Positions 1 through 7,579 are shown, numbered from the stretch's first letter. The stretch: 11,574 nucleotides of DNA from Parvularculaceae bacterium (GCA_013389125.1 JACADX010000094.1:1-11574), one strand, 5' to 3'. Numbers and translations are program-made. Notes: a model not told the origin generated them from the sequence alone.

Positions 1-2
1 AT

Positions 3-548
3 CCCGCGGCGTTCACGCGCGCATGGCTCGATGGTCTGAAGGCCGGGCGGAGTTTTGCGACGAACAGCGCGCTGCTTGACTTCAAGGTCGCGGGCGAGGG
101 GCCGGGCGGGGAAATCCGGCTCAAGAAGGGTCCGCACCGGCTCAAATTTTCCGCGGCGATGCGGTCGATCGCCGCGATCGAGACGCTTGAGATCATCGTT
201 AACGGGAAGTCCGTGCAGGCGCTCGAACTTTCGCCGGACGGGCGCGCCGCCAAAGCCGAAGGGGAAATCGAGATCTCCGGTTCAAGCTGGATTTCGCTGC
301 GGGCGTCGTCAGAAAACGCGTCTGCGGACGTGTTCGACCTCTACCCTTATGCGGTCGCCTCGCCCGTCTATGTGACAGTCGGCGGAAAGGCGCAGCGCTC
401 GCGCGCCGATGCGGACTATTTCATCGCCTGGATCGACAGGCTCATCGCCTTCACGCGCGAAAGCGATACGTTCAATACGGAGAATGAGCGCGAGATCGTG
501 CTCGCCAATTTCTCCAGAGCGCGCCGCGAATTCGCGAAGCGCCGGTGA
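3..548 (+). CDS. CehA/McbA-family metallohydrolase, C-terminal part (5' end outside window)
   Basis: The frame is open from the left edge to a TGA at 546-548, giving 181 visible residues with no start, so this is the 3' part of a longer gene. The visible N-terminal stretch WLDGLKAGRSFATNSALLDF matches, from memory, the 'W..gL+aGRtf.TNgPLL.f.vdG' segment found after the PHP-like metal-binding domain of CehA/McbA-type proteins (related to carbaryl hydrolase CehA and McbA). A beta-rich tail follows, then YFIAWIDRLIAF near the C-terminus, also usual for the family. The metal ligands would lie in the missing part, so activity cannot be judged. The family hydrolyses esters, amides or phosphoesters, and the substrate here is unknown. 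The usual TNGPLL reads TNSALL, a small deviation. The gene converges on the minus-strand operon, so a functional link is not implied. Confidence 0.72.
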   Translation, partial: PAAFTRAWLDGLKAGRSFATNSALLDFKVAGEGPGGEIRLKKGPHRLKFSAAMRSIAAIETLEIIVNGKSVQALELSPDGRAAKAEGEIEISGSSWISLRASSENASADVFDLYPYAVASPVYVTVGGKAQRSRADADYFIAWIDRLIAFTRESDTFNTENEREIVLANFSRARREFAKRR

Positions 549-603
549 TGCGCTTGCGGAGGGAAATTCCTCCGTCATCCTCAACTTATTGATTGTCGTT
601 TTC

Positions 604-628
604 CGCGACGGATTTTCGGACCGTCGCG
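604..628 (+). terminator. Stem-loop 56 bases after the metallohydrolase stop, possible terminator
   Basis: CGCGACGG (604-611) pairs perfectly with CCGTCGCG (621-628) around a 9-base loop. The position suits an end-of-transcript hairpin for the left gene. The following bases are CGTTATC rather than a T-run, so it is at best an imperfect intrinsic terminator or an RNA-stabilising hairpin. Confidence 0.35.
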
Positions 629-652
629 CGTTATCCCAGCGTTAGGCGTTTT

Positions 653-677
653 GGCGCCCGCCGCGACGGCGGACGCC
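653..677. other. GC-rich stem-loop in the convergent intergenic region
   Basis: GGCG (653-656) and CCGCC (658-662) pair with GGCGG (668-672) and CGCC (674-677), with one C-A mismatch and a 5-base loop. On the plus strand it is followed by GGCTCTTTG, with only three consecutive T residues. It may help end transcription from the left, but the T-tract is weak. Confidence 0.3.
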
Positions 678-678
678 G

Positions 679-690
679 GCTCTTTGACAA
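679..690 (+). promoter_or_regulatory. boxA-like motif (GCTCTTTGACAA)
   Basis: The 12 bases closely match the boxA antitermination element (GCTCTTTAACA in E. coli rRNA leaders; a G-containing form is usual in alphaproteobacterial rRNA operons). No rRNA is present here and no coding gene follows on this strand. The embedded TTGACA could instead be a -35 box, but no convincing -10 lies 16-18 bases downstream. This may be a chance match. Confidence 0.3.
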
Positions 691-748
691 GTGAATAACG
701 GTCGTCGCGTCCGGTTGTCCGGCTGGCGCGATGAGGTCAAACGGGGCG

Positions 749-767
749 CGGCCGCTATAGGCGGCCG
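749..767. other. 7-base-pair stem-loop
   Basis: CGGCCGC (749-755) pairs with GCGGCCG (761-767) around the loop TATAG. The stem is all G/C, with no T-tract on either side. Its function is unknown. Confidence 0.3.
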
Positions 768-820
768 TCTGCGAACCCGCGCGTTCGGCGATCCCAAACT
801 CAGCGCCCATTGAAACGCGT

Positions 821-836
821 CAAACGGCGCCGTTTG
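821..836. promoter_or_regulatory. Perfect 16-base palindrome CAAACGGCGCCGTTTG
   Basis: Both halves are exactly self-complementary with no spacer, which suits a homodimeric DNA-binding protein better than an RNA hairpin, since a loop would have to open the central GCGC. It lies 168 bases beyond the end of the Rieske gene and 273 bases beyond the left gene, with no adjacent start codon, so what it would regulate is unclear. Confidence 0.35.
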
Positions 837-969
837 CGGCTACACCCCGCGAAAATGGCGGACAATCCGCAAGCGGCCCCATCGGCTAAAGCTTCGCGCC
901 ATGATTCGGAATCGGGGCGCTTGCTCTAGTCATTGCTTGTCGCGGCGTTCGCCGCTTCGCGCCTCACTC

Positions 970-995
970 GCGGTGAACCGCGCACACTTCACCGC
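970..995 (-). terminator. Inverted repeat 8 bases after the operon's last stop, terminator-like
   Basis: GCGGTGAA (970-977) and TTCACCGC (988-995) form a perfect 8-base-pair stem with a 10-base loop just past the stop codon of the Rieske gene. No T-tract follows on the minus strand. The position supports a 3'-end hairpin for the operon mRNA (termination or protection from exonucleases), but not a textbook intrinsic terminator. Confidence 0.4.
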
Positions 996-1003
996 ACGCC
1001 GCT

Positions 1004-2191
1004 CTAATGCGCAATAGCCGCCTCTATTTCGTCGCGGCCCGGCTTTTCGCGGCGGCGCGCGAGGGGGATCGCCTCACGCATCTGGTTGGCGAATTTGCGC
1101 AGGAGTATTTCCTGGCGGCCGAGCGGGCCCGTCTGGAACACGGATGAACCCATCCCTGCCTGGACGCGTTCGATGAGATCCTTGTCCTCGCGATTGACGA
1201 TCCTGTTGATGCGGACATTGAGGTAACGCGCGAGCTTCATTTCACGTCGGTCGTCGGGAAGCGCGTAGGCGCATTCCCTGAGGATCGAAGTCGTCGCCGT
1301 CAGCGGGATGAACTGCATGAAATCGACTTGGTCGGTATAGACGTCGAACATGAGGTTCGGCCACAGCTTGTAATAGGTCCAAAGCCGTTGGCGCTCCGGC
1401 GAGAGGTGGTCGACCCGCGGCAGGATACGGCAATAGGCCGCGTTCGACTTCGACGGCATGCGGCCCGTCTCGAGGTCGCCATAAATCTTGAACGCCTCGT
1501 CGTCGACCTCGAGGCGGTAAGTGGGGCCGATGAGGCCGTTAAGGCCCCAATGCGCGACCGGAATGTGGAGCGCGTCGCAATAATTGTCGCAACCGTTCTT
1601 CCAGTTTACGTCGCGAATGCGATTGCCGACCTTTCGGAGCGGTTTCATTTCGGCGGTCCGGTAGATCGCGAGCTCCTCTGCGATCGGCGCCATGTAGTCG
1701 GCGAGCGAGGGCCCGCCGGCTTCAAATCGGATGAAGACGAAGCCGGCGAAGGACGCGCACTCGACCGGAACAAGTCCGTGTTCGGCGCGGTCCAGATTCT
1801 CATACTGATCAAGATAGGGAACGCCCGAAAGCCGGCCGTCGAGCTGATAGGTCCAGGCGTGATAGGGACAGACGATATTGCGACCGCAATTGCCGTGCTC
1901 GCCGTCGAGAAGTCGCGCGGCGCGGTGGCGGCAGACATTGTGGAACCCGCGGACCATCCCGTCCTTGCCGCGCACGACGAACGCGATCTCGCCCATCAAT
2001 GAAAAGGTCGTGTAATCGCCGATCGCCGGAATATCGCTCTCGTGGCAGACGAGATGCCAGGCCGGCATGAAGACGCGCCGCTTTTCAAGCGCCATGAAGT
2101 CGGCGTCATTGTAGGTCCAGGCGGGAAGGCTCTCCGCCGCCGTATCCGAGACGGCGCGAAGTTTCGGCTGCTGCATACCGGCATGCGACAT
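1004..2191 (-). CDS. Rieske non-heme iron oxygenase, large (alpha) subunit
   Basis: This 395-residue protein belongs to the aromatic-ring-hydroxylating oxygenase alpha-subunit family, which also contains quaternary-amine demethylases such as GbcA and CntA. The Rieske [2Fe-2S] ligands are visible as C87-x-H89 and C108-x-x-H111. The mononuclear iron site is D206-A-L-H209-I-P-V-A-H214, with D206 as the bridging Asp and a third ligand probably at D336 (or D338) in REDKDLIERVQ. The C-terminal GPLGRQE segment also fits the family. Length is normal and there is no signal peptide, so it is cytoplasmic. The start is supported by GGAGG (2197-2201) five bases upstream. It is the last gene of the operon, 14 bases after the M16 gene. 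No ferredoxin, NAD(P)H reductase or beta subunit is encoded in the window, so electrons must come from elsewhere. Substrate is unknown; both ring hydroxylation and N- or O-demethylation are possible. Confidence 0.93.
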   Translation of the reverse strand: MSHAGMQQPKLRAVSDTAAESLPAWTYNDADFMALEKRRVFMPAWHLVCHESDIPAIGDYTTFSLMGEIAFVVRGKDGMVRGFHNVCRHRAARLLDGEHGNCGRNIVCPYHAWTYQLDGRLSGVPYLDQYENLDRAEHGLVPVECASFAGFVFIRFEAGGPSLADYMAPIAEELAIYRTAEMKPLRKVGNRIRDVNWKNGCDNYCDALHIPVAHWGLNGLIGPTYRLEVDDEAFKIYGDLETGRMPSKSNAAYCRILPRVDHLSPERQRLWTYYKLWPNLMFDVYTDQVDFMQFIPLTATTSILRECAYALPDDRREMKLARYLNVRINRIVNREDKDLIERVQAGMGSSVFQTGPLGRQEILLRKFANQMREAIPLARRREKPGRDEIEAAIAH

Positions 2192-2205
2192 AAAGGCCTC
2201 CGACG

Positions 2206-4623
2206 TCAGTCTACGCCGCGGCCTCGAACCGTGACAACTGCGCCCTTTTGCAACGCGTCGACGGACCTCATGACGTCTTCGCGCGTCACCCTGTTAAGCC
2301 GCGCCGCATAAGCCTCGGCGCTCTCCGGCCCGCCGACGGCGAGGAAGTCGCGGATCAGAGCCTCCGCGATTTCGCCATTCGACTGCGCCGCGCTGATCTT
2401 GCGGCCGAGAAGGTGGCGCTTCGCTTCGGCGATCTCCGCGTCGGTCGGCGGCTCGGACTTAAGACGCGCGATTTCCGCCTTCATGAGATCGCGGAACGCA
2501 TCGACCTTTTCGGGATCAACGCCGGCGGCGAGCGTGACCAGCCCGCCGGCGGGCGCCGCGCGATACCGCGCGTCGATGTAATAAGCGAGACCGCGTCTCG
2601 TTATCGCTTCCTTGCCGAGACGTCCTTCATAGCCGTGCGAAAGGACGTAGAGGGCGATATTTGTCGCGAGCGCTTGCCCGCGATCCGGCGCTTCGGAGAC
2701 GAAGCCAATCGCTTCTTGCGTCAAGGGTCGGTCAATCCGGATAACGACATCCTTTTCCGGAAAAGGCGGACTTCTTACCCGGAAACGGCTGGCTGTGTCA
2801 CCGCGCCTCGAAAAGCTCCGCAACACCGCGCTCTTTGCTGAGTCCGGGTCGCTCTCGCCGCTGACTGCGATCATTTTGACGAATGGCTCCGCCTGTTTGC
2901 GCCCGCCATCGGATCTAACGGACGCAATCTTGGAAAAATATTCCTCAAGCCTTGTCAGCGGATCGCCGCTCTGTGCCGACGCTTCTTTATGCGTTGCCGC
3001 TCCGATCATCCGGGCCATCGCCTCGAACGCTTCTGCGAAATTCGCCGTTGTTGAGGCTGCCGAAACGGTCGTGGCGCCGAATTCGAGCTCGTCGGCTGCA
3101 CAGGCGTCACATTCATATCGACCGCCGAGGAGCGCTTTGATGGCGACGGTGCTTGAGAACTCCGAACGCCTGAATAGAACGGGCGGCCAGCCGACTTCGC
3201 CGACCAAATGCGCATCCTTCGCCGGCTCGGAAATGCCAGGCGAGCCTTCGCTTCGGATCGGCGGCGCGACGGGTTTGGCGGGCGCTATGTCGGGAGGCGC
3301 TTGTCCGGGGGTCAGCCACGCGATCGTGCGCTGGCTAGACCGGAGGTATTTCGCGGCGACCGACCTGACAGCTTCCGCGGTGACGGCTGCGACGGACTTT
3401 TCAAGCGACAGCAACTGCTCGAAGGCGCCGATGCCCGCGAAATAGGCGAGCTGGTGCGCGGCCTCTTCCGTCGTGTCGATGTCGAAGGCGAGGGCGGCGA
3501 GAACCTCTTCCTTCGCAGCGGCGAGGCGATTCTCGGGGACGGGCGCCCTGGCGAGGCTGTCGAATGCCTTTTGGATGCGCCGCTCGATCTTCGTTTCGTC
3601 GGCTTTCGGCGACGCCGAACCGGAGAGCACGAACGCATAAGGCTCCGCCGTCGGAATGATCCAGCTTCGAAGGCCGTCGGCGGCCTTGGCGAGCGGCGAG
3701 CCTTCGCCGACCGGCGTCCCCCAATCGTTCTGATTGAAATTGACGCCACCTGACTCGCCGATGAGCGCCTGCAGAACGAGGAAGGCCGGAAAATCCGGGT
3801 GAGACGCCGCCGGCGACGGCCAGGCGAGCTTGAACAATTTGTCGTCGGACGGCGACGTAATTCGAACTCTGCGCTCGCCGCCGCGCGGCAATTCAGCGGT
3901 CAGGGGATCGCGAGGCGCGACACGCTTCCTGATCGCGCCGAACCGCTTTGCAACCGACTTGCGAACCGCGTCGCGATTAAAGTCGCCGACGAGCGCGATG
4001 ACGGCGTTTTGCGGCGCATAATGGCGCTCATAAAAACCGGTGATGTCATCGAAGCCGACGGCGCTGACATCGGCGGGATAGCCGATCGTGTTGTTGCGAT
4101 AGGGATGGGTGAGGAAATGAGCCGCCATGAGCGCATCGAAAAGGGTCGAATCGGGATCATTGGCGTAGCCGTTCATCTCGGCGAGAACGGCGCCGCGCTC
4201 GGCTTCGACTTCGTCCGGCTTTAGATCGAGGCGCGCCATACGATCCGCCTCGATGTCGAGGAGGAGATCGAGATGCTCTTTCGGCGTCGTCGCGAAATAG
4301 GTCGTCAAGTCGATCCAAGTGTAGCCGTGCCATTCGCCGCCGACAGCGTAGATTTCGCTGACAAGGCCTGTTTCAGGGAAGTTTTTCGAGCCTCGAAACG
4401 CCATATGTTCGAAGAAATGCGCAAGACCGAGGCGCCCCGCCGGATCGTCCTTGGCGCCGGCGCGGTAAACAGTCTGTATGCTGACGACTGGAAAGGTGCG
4501 GTCCTCGAGCATAATAAGGGCGAGTCCGTTATCGAACCGCTCGACGGACGCGCCCGACAGGTCGATGGCGACGGCGGGCGAGGCGATCAAAAGAGCGGCG
4601 ATGAAGGCAAGCCAGCGCGTCAT
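2206..4623 (-). CDS. Secreted M16-family (insulinase/pitrilysin-like) zinc peptidase
   Basis: This 805-residue protein begins with a Sec-type signal peptide (MTRWLAFIAALLIASPAVA, cut near A19/I20), so a periplasmic location is expected. The inverted zinc motif is H69-F-F-E72-H73, with the third ligand at E149, 75 residues later, matching the M16 pattern HxxEH-x(74-76)-E. The protein carries two M16 halves in one chain: the catalytic half at about 25-450 and a second half at about 465-805. The second half has no HxxEH but keeps the substrate-side motif RRGLAYY near 676-682, as expected for the non-catalytic half of the clamshell. At 805 residues it is somewhat short for single-chain two-half members, which are often 850-950; the second half accounts for this. 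The ATG overlaps the stop of the upstream FAD gene (ATGA), with GGAGG at 4628-4632 four bases upstream, so translation is coupled. Peptide degradation in the envelope is the likely role; the substrate is not evident. Confidence 0.92.
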   Translation of the reverse strand: MTRWLAFIAALLIASPAVAIDLSGASVERFDNGLALIMLEDRTFPVVSIQTVYRAGAKDDPAGRLGLAHFFEHMAFRGSKNFPETGLVSEIYAVGGEWHGYTWIDLTTYFATTPKEHLDLLLDIEADRMARLDLKPDEVEAERGAVLAEMNGYANDPDSTLFDALMAAHFLTHPYRNNTIGYPADVSAVGFDDITGFYERHYAPQNAVIALVGDFNRDAVRKSVAKRFGAIRKRVAPRDPLTAELPRGGERRVRITSPSDDKLFKLAWPSPAASHPDFPAFLVLQALIGESGGVNFNQNDWGTPVGEGSPLAKAADGLRSWIIPTAEPYAFVLSGSASPKADETKIERRIQKAFDSLARAPVPENRLAAAKEEVLAALAFDIDTTEEAAHQLAYFAGIGAFEQLLSLEKSVAAVTAEAVRSVAAKYLRSSQRTIAWLTPGQAPPDIAPAKPVAPPIRSEGSPGISEPAKDAHLVGEVGWPPVLFRRSEFSSTVAIKALLGGRYECDACAADELEFGATTVSAASTTANFAEAFEAMARMIGAATHKEASAQSGDPLTRLEEYFSKIASVRSDGGRKQAEPFVKMIAVSGESDPDSAKSAVLRSFSRRGDTASRFRVRSPPFPEKDVVIRIDRPLTQEAIGFVSEAPDRGQALATNIALYVLSHGYEGRLGKEAITRRGLAYYIDARYRAAPAGGLVTLAAGVDPEKVDAFRDLMKAEIARLKSEPPTDAEIAEAKRHLLGRKISAAQSNGEIAEALIRDFLAVGGPESAEAYAARLNRVTREDVMRSVDALQKGAVVTVRGRGVD

Positions 4624-6236
4624 GGAGCCTCCAGCGGCCGCAGCTTCGCAAAATCGCGCAGAATCTCCCGCGCCGCATTATGTCCGGGCCAGCCGGTGAC
4701 GCCGCCGCCCGGATGCGTCGAGGATCCGCACATAAAGAGCCCTTTGATCGGGCAACGGTAGTCGGCATGGCCCAGCATCGGGCGAGCGCTGAAGAGCTGA
4801 TCGATCCCGAGCTGGCCGTGAAAGATGTCGCCGCCGACGAGGGCGAGCTTTCGTTCAAGATCAAGCGGCGAAAGCGCCATGCGCCCGACGATCGACGCGC
4901 GGAAATTCGGCGCGTAGTCGGTGATCGTGTCGATGATTGCGTCGGCCGCCGCGTCGCGCGCATCGTCCCAGCTTCGTCCCGCCGGCAGTTGCGGCGCGAA
5001 ATACTGGCAGAAGAGATTGGCGACATGGGCGCCCTTGGGCGCAAGCGTTTCGTCGTAAGCGCTCGGCATGTGCATTTCGATCGCCGGCGCCCGCGACCAG
5101 CCGAGGCGCCTGGCGTCAGTGAACGCCGCATCAATGTAATCAAGGCTCGGCGAGATGAGGACGCTCGCCGAATGATGGCGCGCAACGCCGGATGAGGGAA
5201 GGGCGGCGAAATTCGGCGGTTCCGAGAGCGCGACATTCATCCGAAATACGCCCGAGCCCGAGCGCCAGCCTTTCAAACGCTCGACGAATTCGGCAGGGAG
5301 GGCGTCGTTCGGAACGAGGCCGCCGAAAAGCAGTTGCGGGTGGATATTTGATGCGACGGCGCGGGCGGCGATTTGCGCGCCGTCGCCGAGGACGACGCCG
5401 GCGGCGCGCCCCGATTTCAGGATCACTTCCTTCACCGGCGCGCTGAGGCGGATGTCGACGCCAGCCACCTTGCACGCCTTCGCCATCGCCTCGGTGATCG
5501 CGCCCATGCCGCCGATCGCATGACCCCAGGCGCCCTTGACCCCGTTCGCTTCGCCGAAGACGTGATGGAGAAGCACATAGGCTGATCCCGGCGTGTAGGG
5601 ACTGCCGTAAAAGCCGGTAATGGCGTCGAAGCCGAGAAGACCCTTCAAGAGATCGGTCTCGAACCATTGATCGAGAATTTCGCCCGCGCTTTTGCCGAAG
5701 AAGTCGACGAGGTCGCGCTGGCCTTCGAGGCCGAGCTTCCTCACTTCATTGCCAAGTCCCGCCGCAGCGAGAATGTCACGAATGCCGCCGCCGGCGTTCG
5801 GGGGCGTCAAGCCGAGCATCTTGCGCAGGAGATCGACGAGGCGTTCAAGCCGCTCGTGATAGGCGTCATAGCAGGCAGCGTCACGCTTTGAGAACCCTTC
5901 AAGGATCGCGCGGTTCTCGTCGGCGTCGCGGCTGAGTAGGAGATAGCGCCCGTCGCGCGCGGGCGCGAAATAGGCCATCGGACGGATGATGATCTTGAGG
6001 CCGTGCCGGGCGAGGTCCATCTCGGCGATGACCTTCGGGGAGAGCAGGCTGACCGCGTAGCTTGCGACCGAATTGCGGAAGCCGGGATGAAACTCTTCGG
6101 TGACCGCGGCGCCGCCGACAATCTCACGCCGTTCGAGGACGCAGACCTTCTTTCCGGCGCGCGCGAGATAGTAGGCGCAGACAAGGCCGTTGTGCCCGCC
6201 GCCGATGACGACGATGTCGTAGGATTGTGTCGCCAT
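4620..6236 (-). CDS. PYROXD2/phytoene-dehydrogenase-like FAD-dependent oxidoreductase
   Basis: This 538-residue protein has an N-terminal Rossmann FAD fold: DIVVIGGGHNG gives G12-x-G14-x-x-G17, with acidic E35 at the end of the second strand, followed by the EIVGGAAVTEE segment typical of the CrtI/PYROXD2 superfamily. The C-terminal block GGDIFHG (468-474), HPGGGVTG (508-515) and PGHNAA (517-522) closes the FAD site and resembles PYROXD2 more than true carotenoid desaturases. No signal peptide is seen. The frame is open upstream to an ATG at 6375-6377, but that Arg-rich extension overlaps the amidohydrolase gene. The start at 6234-6236 begins right at MATQSYDIVVIGGG and lies five bases after the amidohydrolase stop. 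The nearest purine-rich site (6254-6259) is 17 bases away, so translation probably relies on coupling. The family catalyses flavin-dependent oxidation or desaturation; the substrate is unknown and nothing here indicates carotenoid synthesis. Confidence 0.9.
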   Translation of the reverse strand: MATQSYDIVVIGGGHNGLVCAYYLARAGKKVCVLERREIVGGAAVTEEFHPGFRNSVASYAVSLLSPKVIAEMDLARHGLKIIIRPMAYFAPARDGRYLLLSRDADENRAILEGFSKRDAACYDAYHERLERLVDLLRKMLGLTPPNAGGGIRDILAAAGLGNEVRKLGLEGQRDLVDFFGKSAGEILDQWFETDLLKGLLGFDAITGFYGSPYTPGSAYVLLHHVFGEANGVKGAWGHAIGGMGAITEAMAKACKVAGVDIRLSAPVKEVILKSGRAAGVVLGDGAQIAARAVASNIHPQLLFGGLVPNDALPAEFVERLKGWRSGSGVFRMNVALSEPPNFAALPSSGVARHHSASVLISPSLDYIDAAFTDARRLGWSRAPAIEMHMPSAYDETLAPKGAHVANLFCQYFAPQLPAGRSWDDARDAAADAIIDTITDYAPNFRASIVGRMALSPLDLERKLALVGGDIFHGQLGIDQLFSARPMLGHADYRCPIKGLFMCGSSTHPGGGVTGWPGHNAAREILRDFAKLRPLEAP

Positions 6237-6241
6237 GGCGG

Positions 6242-7516
6242 TCAGTCGATCAGCTCCCCGCCCTTCATCACGATCTTTGGGCCGACCAGAACGGAGATGT
6301 CCGTCAATGGATCGCCGTCGACGGCGACCATGTCGGCGTAGGCGCCGGTCCTGATCGCGCCGACGTCCTTCTCCCAACCGAGAAGTTCGGCGGCGCGGAT
6401 CGTCGCCGACTGGATCGCCTCGATCGGCGTCATCCCGTATTTGACCATATAGGGCAATTGCCGAGCGTTGTCGCCGTGCGGATAAACTCCCGAGTCGGTG
6501 CCGTAAGCGATCTTGACGCCCATCTTCACGGCCTTGCGAAAGACGTCGCGCTGCGTCTGCGTCGTCTCGCGGTTCTTGCGGAGGGTTTCCTCCGGCCAGC
6601 CGTCGCGCGTTCCGACTTCGTCGATATAATCGCCGTTGTAGATGTCGGCGACAAGAAAGACGCCGCGCTTCTTCATCATGGAAAGCGCCTCGTCATCGAG
6701 GATCGAGCCGTGCTCGATCGAAGCGACGCCGGCGCGGATCGCATTCTTTGCTCCCTCGGCGCCATGCGCGTGCGCTGTCGCCTTTTTTCCGTATTTCTTC
6801 GCTTCGTCGACAATGGCGCGAAGCTCCGCCTCGGAAAGCTCCGGCAGGCCGGGCTCGGTGCCGACGGTCAATACGGCGCCGGTGGCGATCGTCTTCAGGA
6901 AGTCGACGTCGTGCTGCAGGAAGTCGCGCGCTTTCATGCGCGCGTCCTCGGCGCCGCGCACGATCCCGCGCTCGAATTCGGCGGGGACCTTTACATCCTC
7001 CGCAAGGCCGGTGATCGCGCCGCCGCCGCCCGGAATGGTGAAATACCCGCCAGCGACCGACATTCGCGGGCCCTCGATCCAGCCGGCGTTAATGGCGTCG
7101 AGCAGCGCAACGTCCGTGAACGCGCGCCACGTCCCGACGTCGCGGACGCTGGTGAAGCCCGCTTTAACGGTCGCGCGCGCGTTCGCCGCGCCGATGAGCG
7201 CGTCGCGCGCGGCGGAAGAAAGAAGCGGGTCGGCGACGCCGGCGCTCGAAATGTCGCCGACGAGATGCGTGTGCATGTCGATGAGGCCGGGAAGGACGGT
7301 CTTCGCCGACCAATCGATGACTTCGGCGCCGGCAGGCGGCGGCGCGTATGCCGCCACCGACGCAATGCGTCCATCTTCAATGCGGATGAGCTGATCGGTC
7401 AGCACACGGCCTTTTTCAACGTCGATGACGCGGCCGGCGCGCACATAGGTCGGCGCGGCCGATGCGCTTGCGGCGACTGACGCAGCGACGGCGGCGACTG
7501 CGGATAGAAATTTCAT
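6242..7516 (-). CDS. Exported M38-type amidohydrolase (Xaa-Pro dipeptidase / imidazolonepropionase-like)
   Basis: This 424-residue protein starts with an Ala-rich signal peptide (MKFLSAVAAVAASVAASASA, cut near A20), so it should act in the periplasm. The binuclear amidohydrolase site is readable: H82-T-H84 in PGLIDMHTH, K208 in FLKTIATGAV (likely carboxylated), H249 or H251 in TAHAHG, H269 in SIEHG and D341 in YGTDSG. A small beta domain flanks the barrel at both ends (GRVIDVEKGR at the start and GAYADMVAVDGDPL near the end), as usual for the superfamily. Family members characterised as Xaa-Pro or Xaa-Arg dipeptidases hydrolyse N-acylated amino acids and dipeptides, but annotation is often loose, so the substrate is open. 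The family's usual ITGGHG-type loop reads IPGGGG at 161-166, losing a His. GGAG (7523-7526) six bases upstream supports this start. It is the first gene of the four-gene operon. Confidence 0.9.
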   Translation of the reverse strand: MKFLSAVAAVAASVAASASAAPTYVRAGRVIDVEKGRVLTDQLIRIEDGRIASVAAYAPPPAGAEVIDWSAKTVLPGLIDMHTHLVGDISSAGVADPLLSSAARDALIGAANARATVKAGFTSVRDVGTWRAFTDVALLDAINAGWIEGPRMSVAGGYFTIPGGGGAITGLAEDVKVPAEFERGIVRGAEDARMKARDFLQHDVDFLKTIATGAVLTVGTEPGLPELSEAELRAIVDEAKKYGKKATAHAHGAEGAKNAIRAGVASIEHGSILDDEALSMMKKRGVFLVADIYNGDYIDEVGTRDGWPEETLRKNRETTQTQRDVFRKAVKMGVKIAYGTDSGVYPHGDNARQLPYMVKYGMTPIEAIQSATIRAAELLGWEKDVGAIRTGAYADMVAVDGDPLTDISVLVGPKIVMKGGELID

Positions 7517-7529
7517 TGACGGCTCCGCG

Positions 7530-7568
7530 AAAAGAAAGCGGGCGGAATGGTCATCCCAATCCGCCCGC
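7530..7568 (-). terminator. Intrinsic terminator or attenuator between receptor and amidohydrolase
   Basis: On the plus strand GCGGGCGGA (7538-7546) pairs perfectly with TCCGCCCGC (7560-7568). After one A-A mismatch, TGG (7548-7550) pairs with CCA (7556-7558) around a 5-base loop. Read on the minus strand, the stem is followed at once by TTTCTTTT (7537 to 7530), giving a standard intrinsic terminator 128 bases past the receptor stop. The T-tract ends only three bases before the amidohydrolase ribosome binding site, so downstream expression must depend on readthrough or a controlled decision here. Confidence 0.75.
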
Positions 7569-7579
7569 CAATCAAGCCG

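Larger units (their letters stand above)
549..1003. other. Non-coding stretch between convergent genes
   Basis: These 455 bases separate the stop of the plus-strand metallohydrolase from the stop of the Rieske gene. No reading frame here looks like a protein, and no tRNA, tmRNA, SRP RNA or RNase P RNA signature was recognised on either strand. The stretch holds stem-loops at 604-628, 653-677, 749-767 and 970-995, a perfect 16-base palindrome at 821-836 and a boxA-like motif at 679-690. None of the hairpins has a clear T-tract. The region is longer than needed for back-to-back terminators, so a small RNA or a regulatory element remains possible. Confidence 0.6.

Noticed and set aside
684..712. 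TTGACA at 684-689 as the -35 of a plus-strand promoter
   Set aside because: The bases 16-18 positions downstream (around GCGTCC) do not resemble a -10 box and no gene follows on that strand. The boxA-like reading explains more of the motif.
736..827. Direct repeat GTCAAACGG at 736-744 and 819-827
   Set aside because: A 9-base repeat within a 455-base GC-rich region is expected by chance often enough that it carries little weight.
549..1003. tmRNA, tRNA, SRP RNA or RNase P RNA in the intergenic stretch
   Set aside because: No T-loop sequence, tag reading frame or conserved RNase P/SRP motif was found on either strand.
4620..6236. Carotenoid biosynthesis (phytoene desaturase) as the role of the FAD enzyme
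   Set aside because: The C-terminal motifs fit the PYROXD2-like branch better, and no phytoene synthase, cyclase or other carotenoid gene is present in the window.
6237..6377. An upstream start giving the FAD oxidoreductase 47 extra N-terminal residues
   Set aside because: The extension is Arg-rich, lies inside the amidohydrolase coding sequence and precedes the natural MATQSYDIVVIGGG start that leads directly into the FAD-binding motif.
6227..7480. A 417-codon plus-strand open frame antisense to the amidohydrolase
   Set aside because: The product is low-complexity and Arg/Asp/Ala-rich, with no motif. The minus-strand gene has all the amidohydrolase metal ligands and a ribosome binding site.
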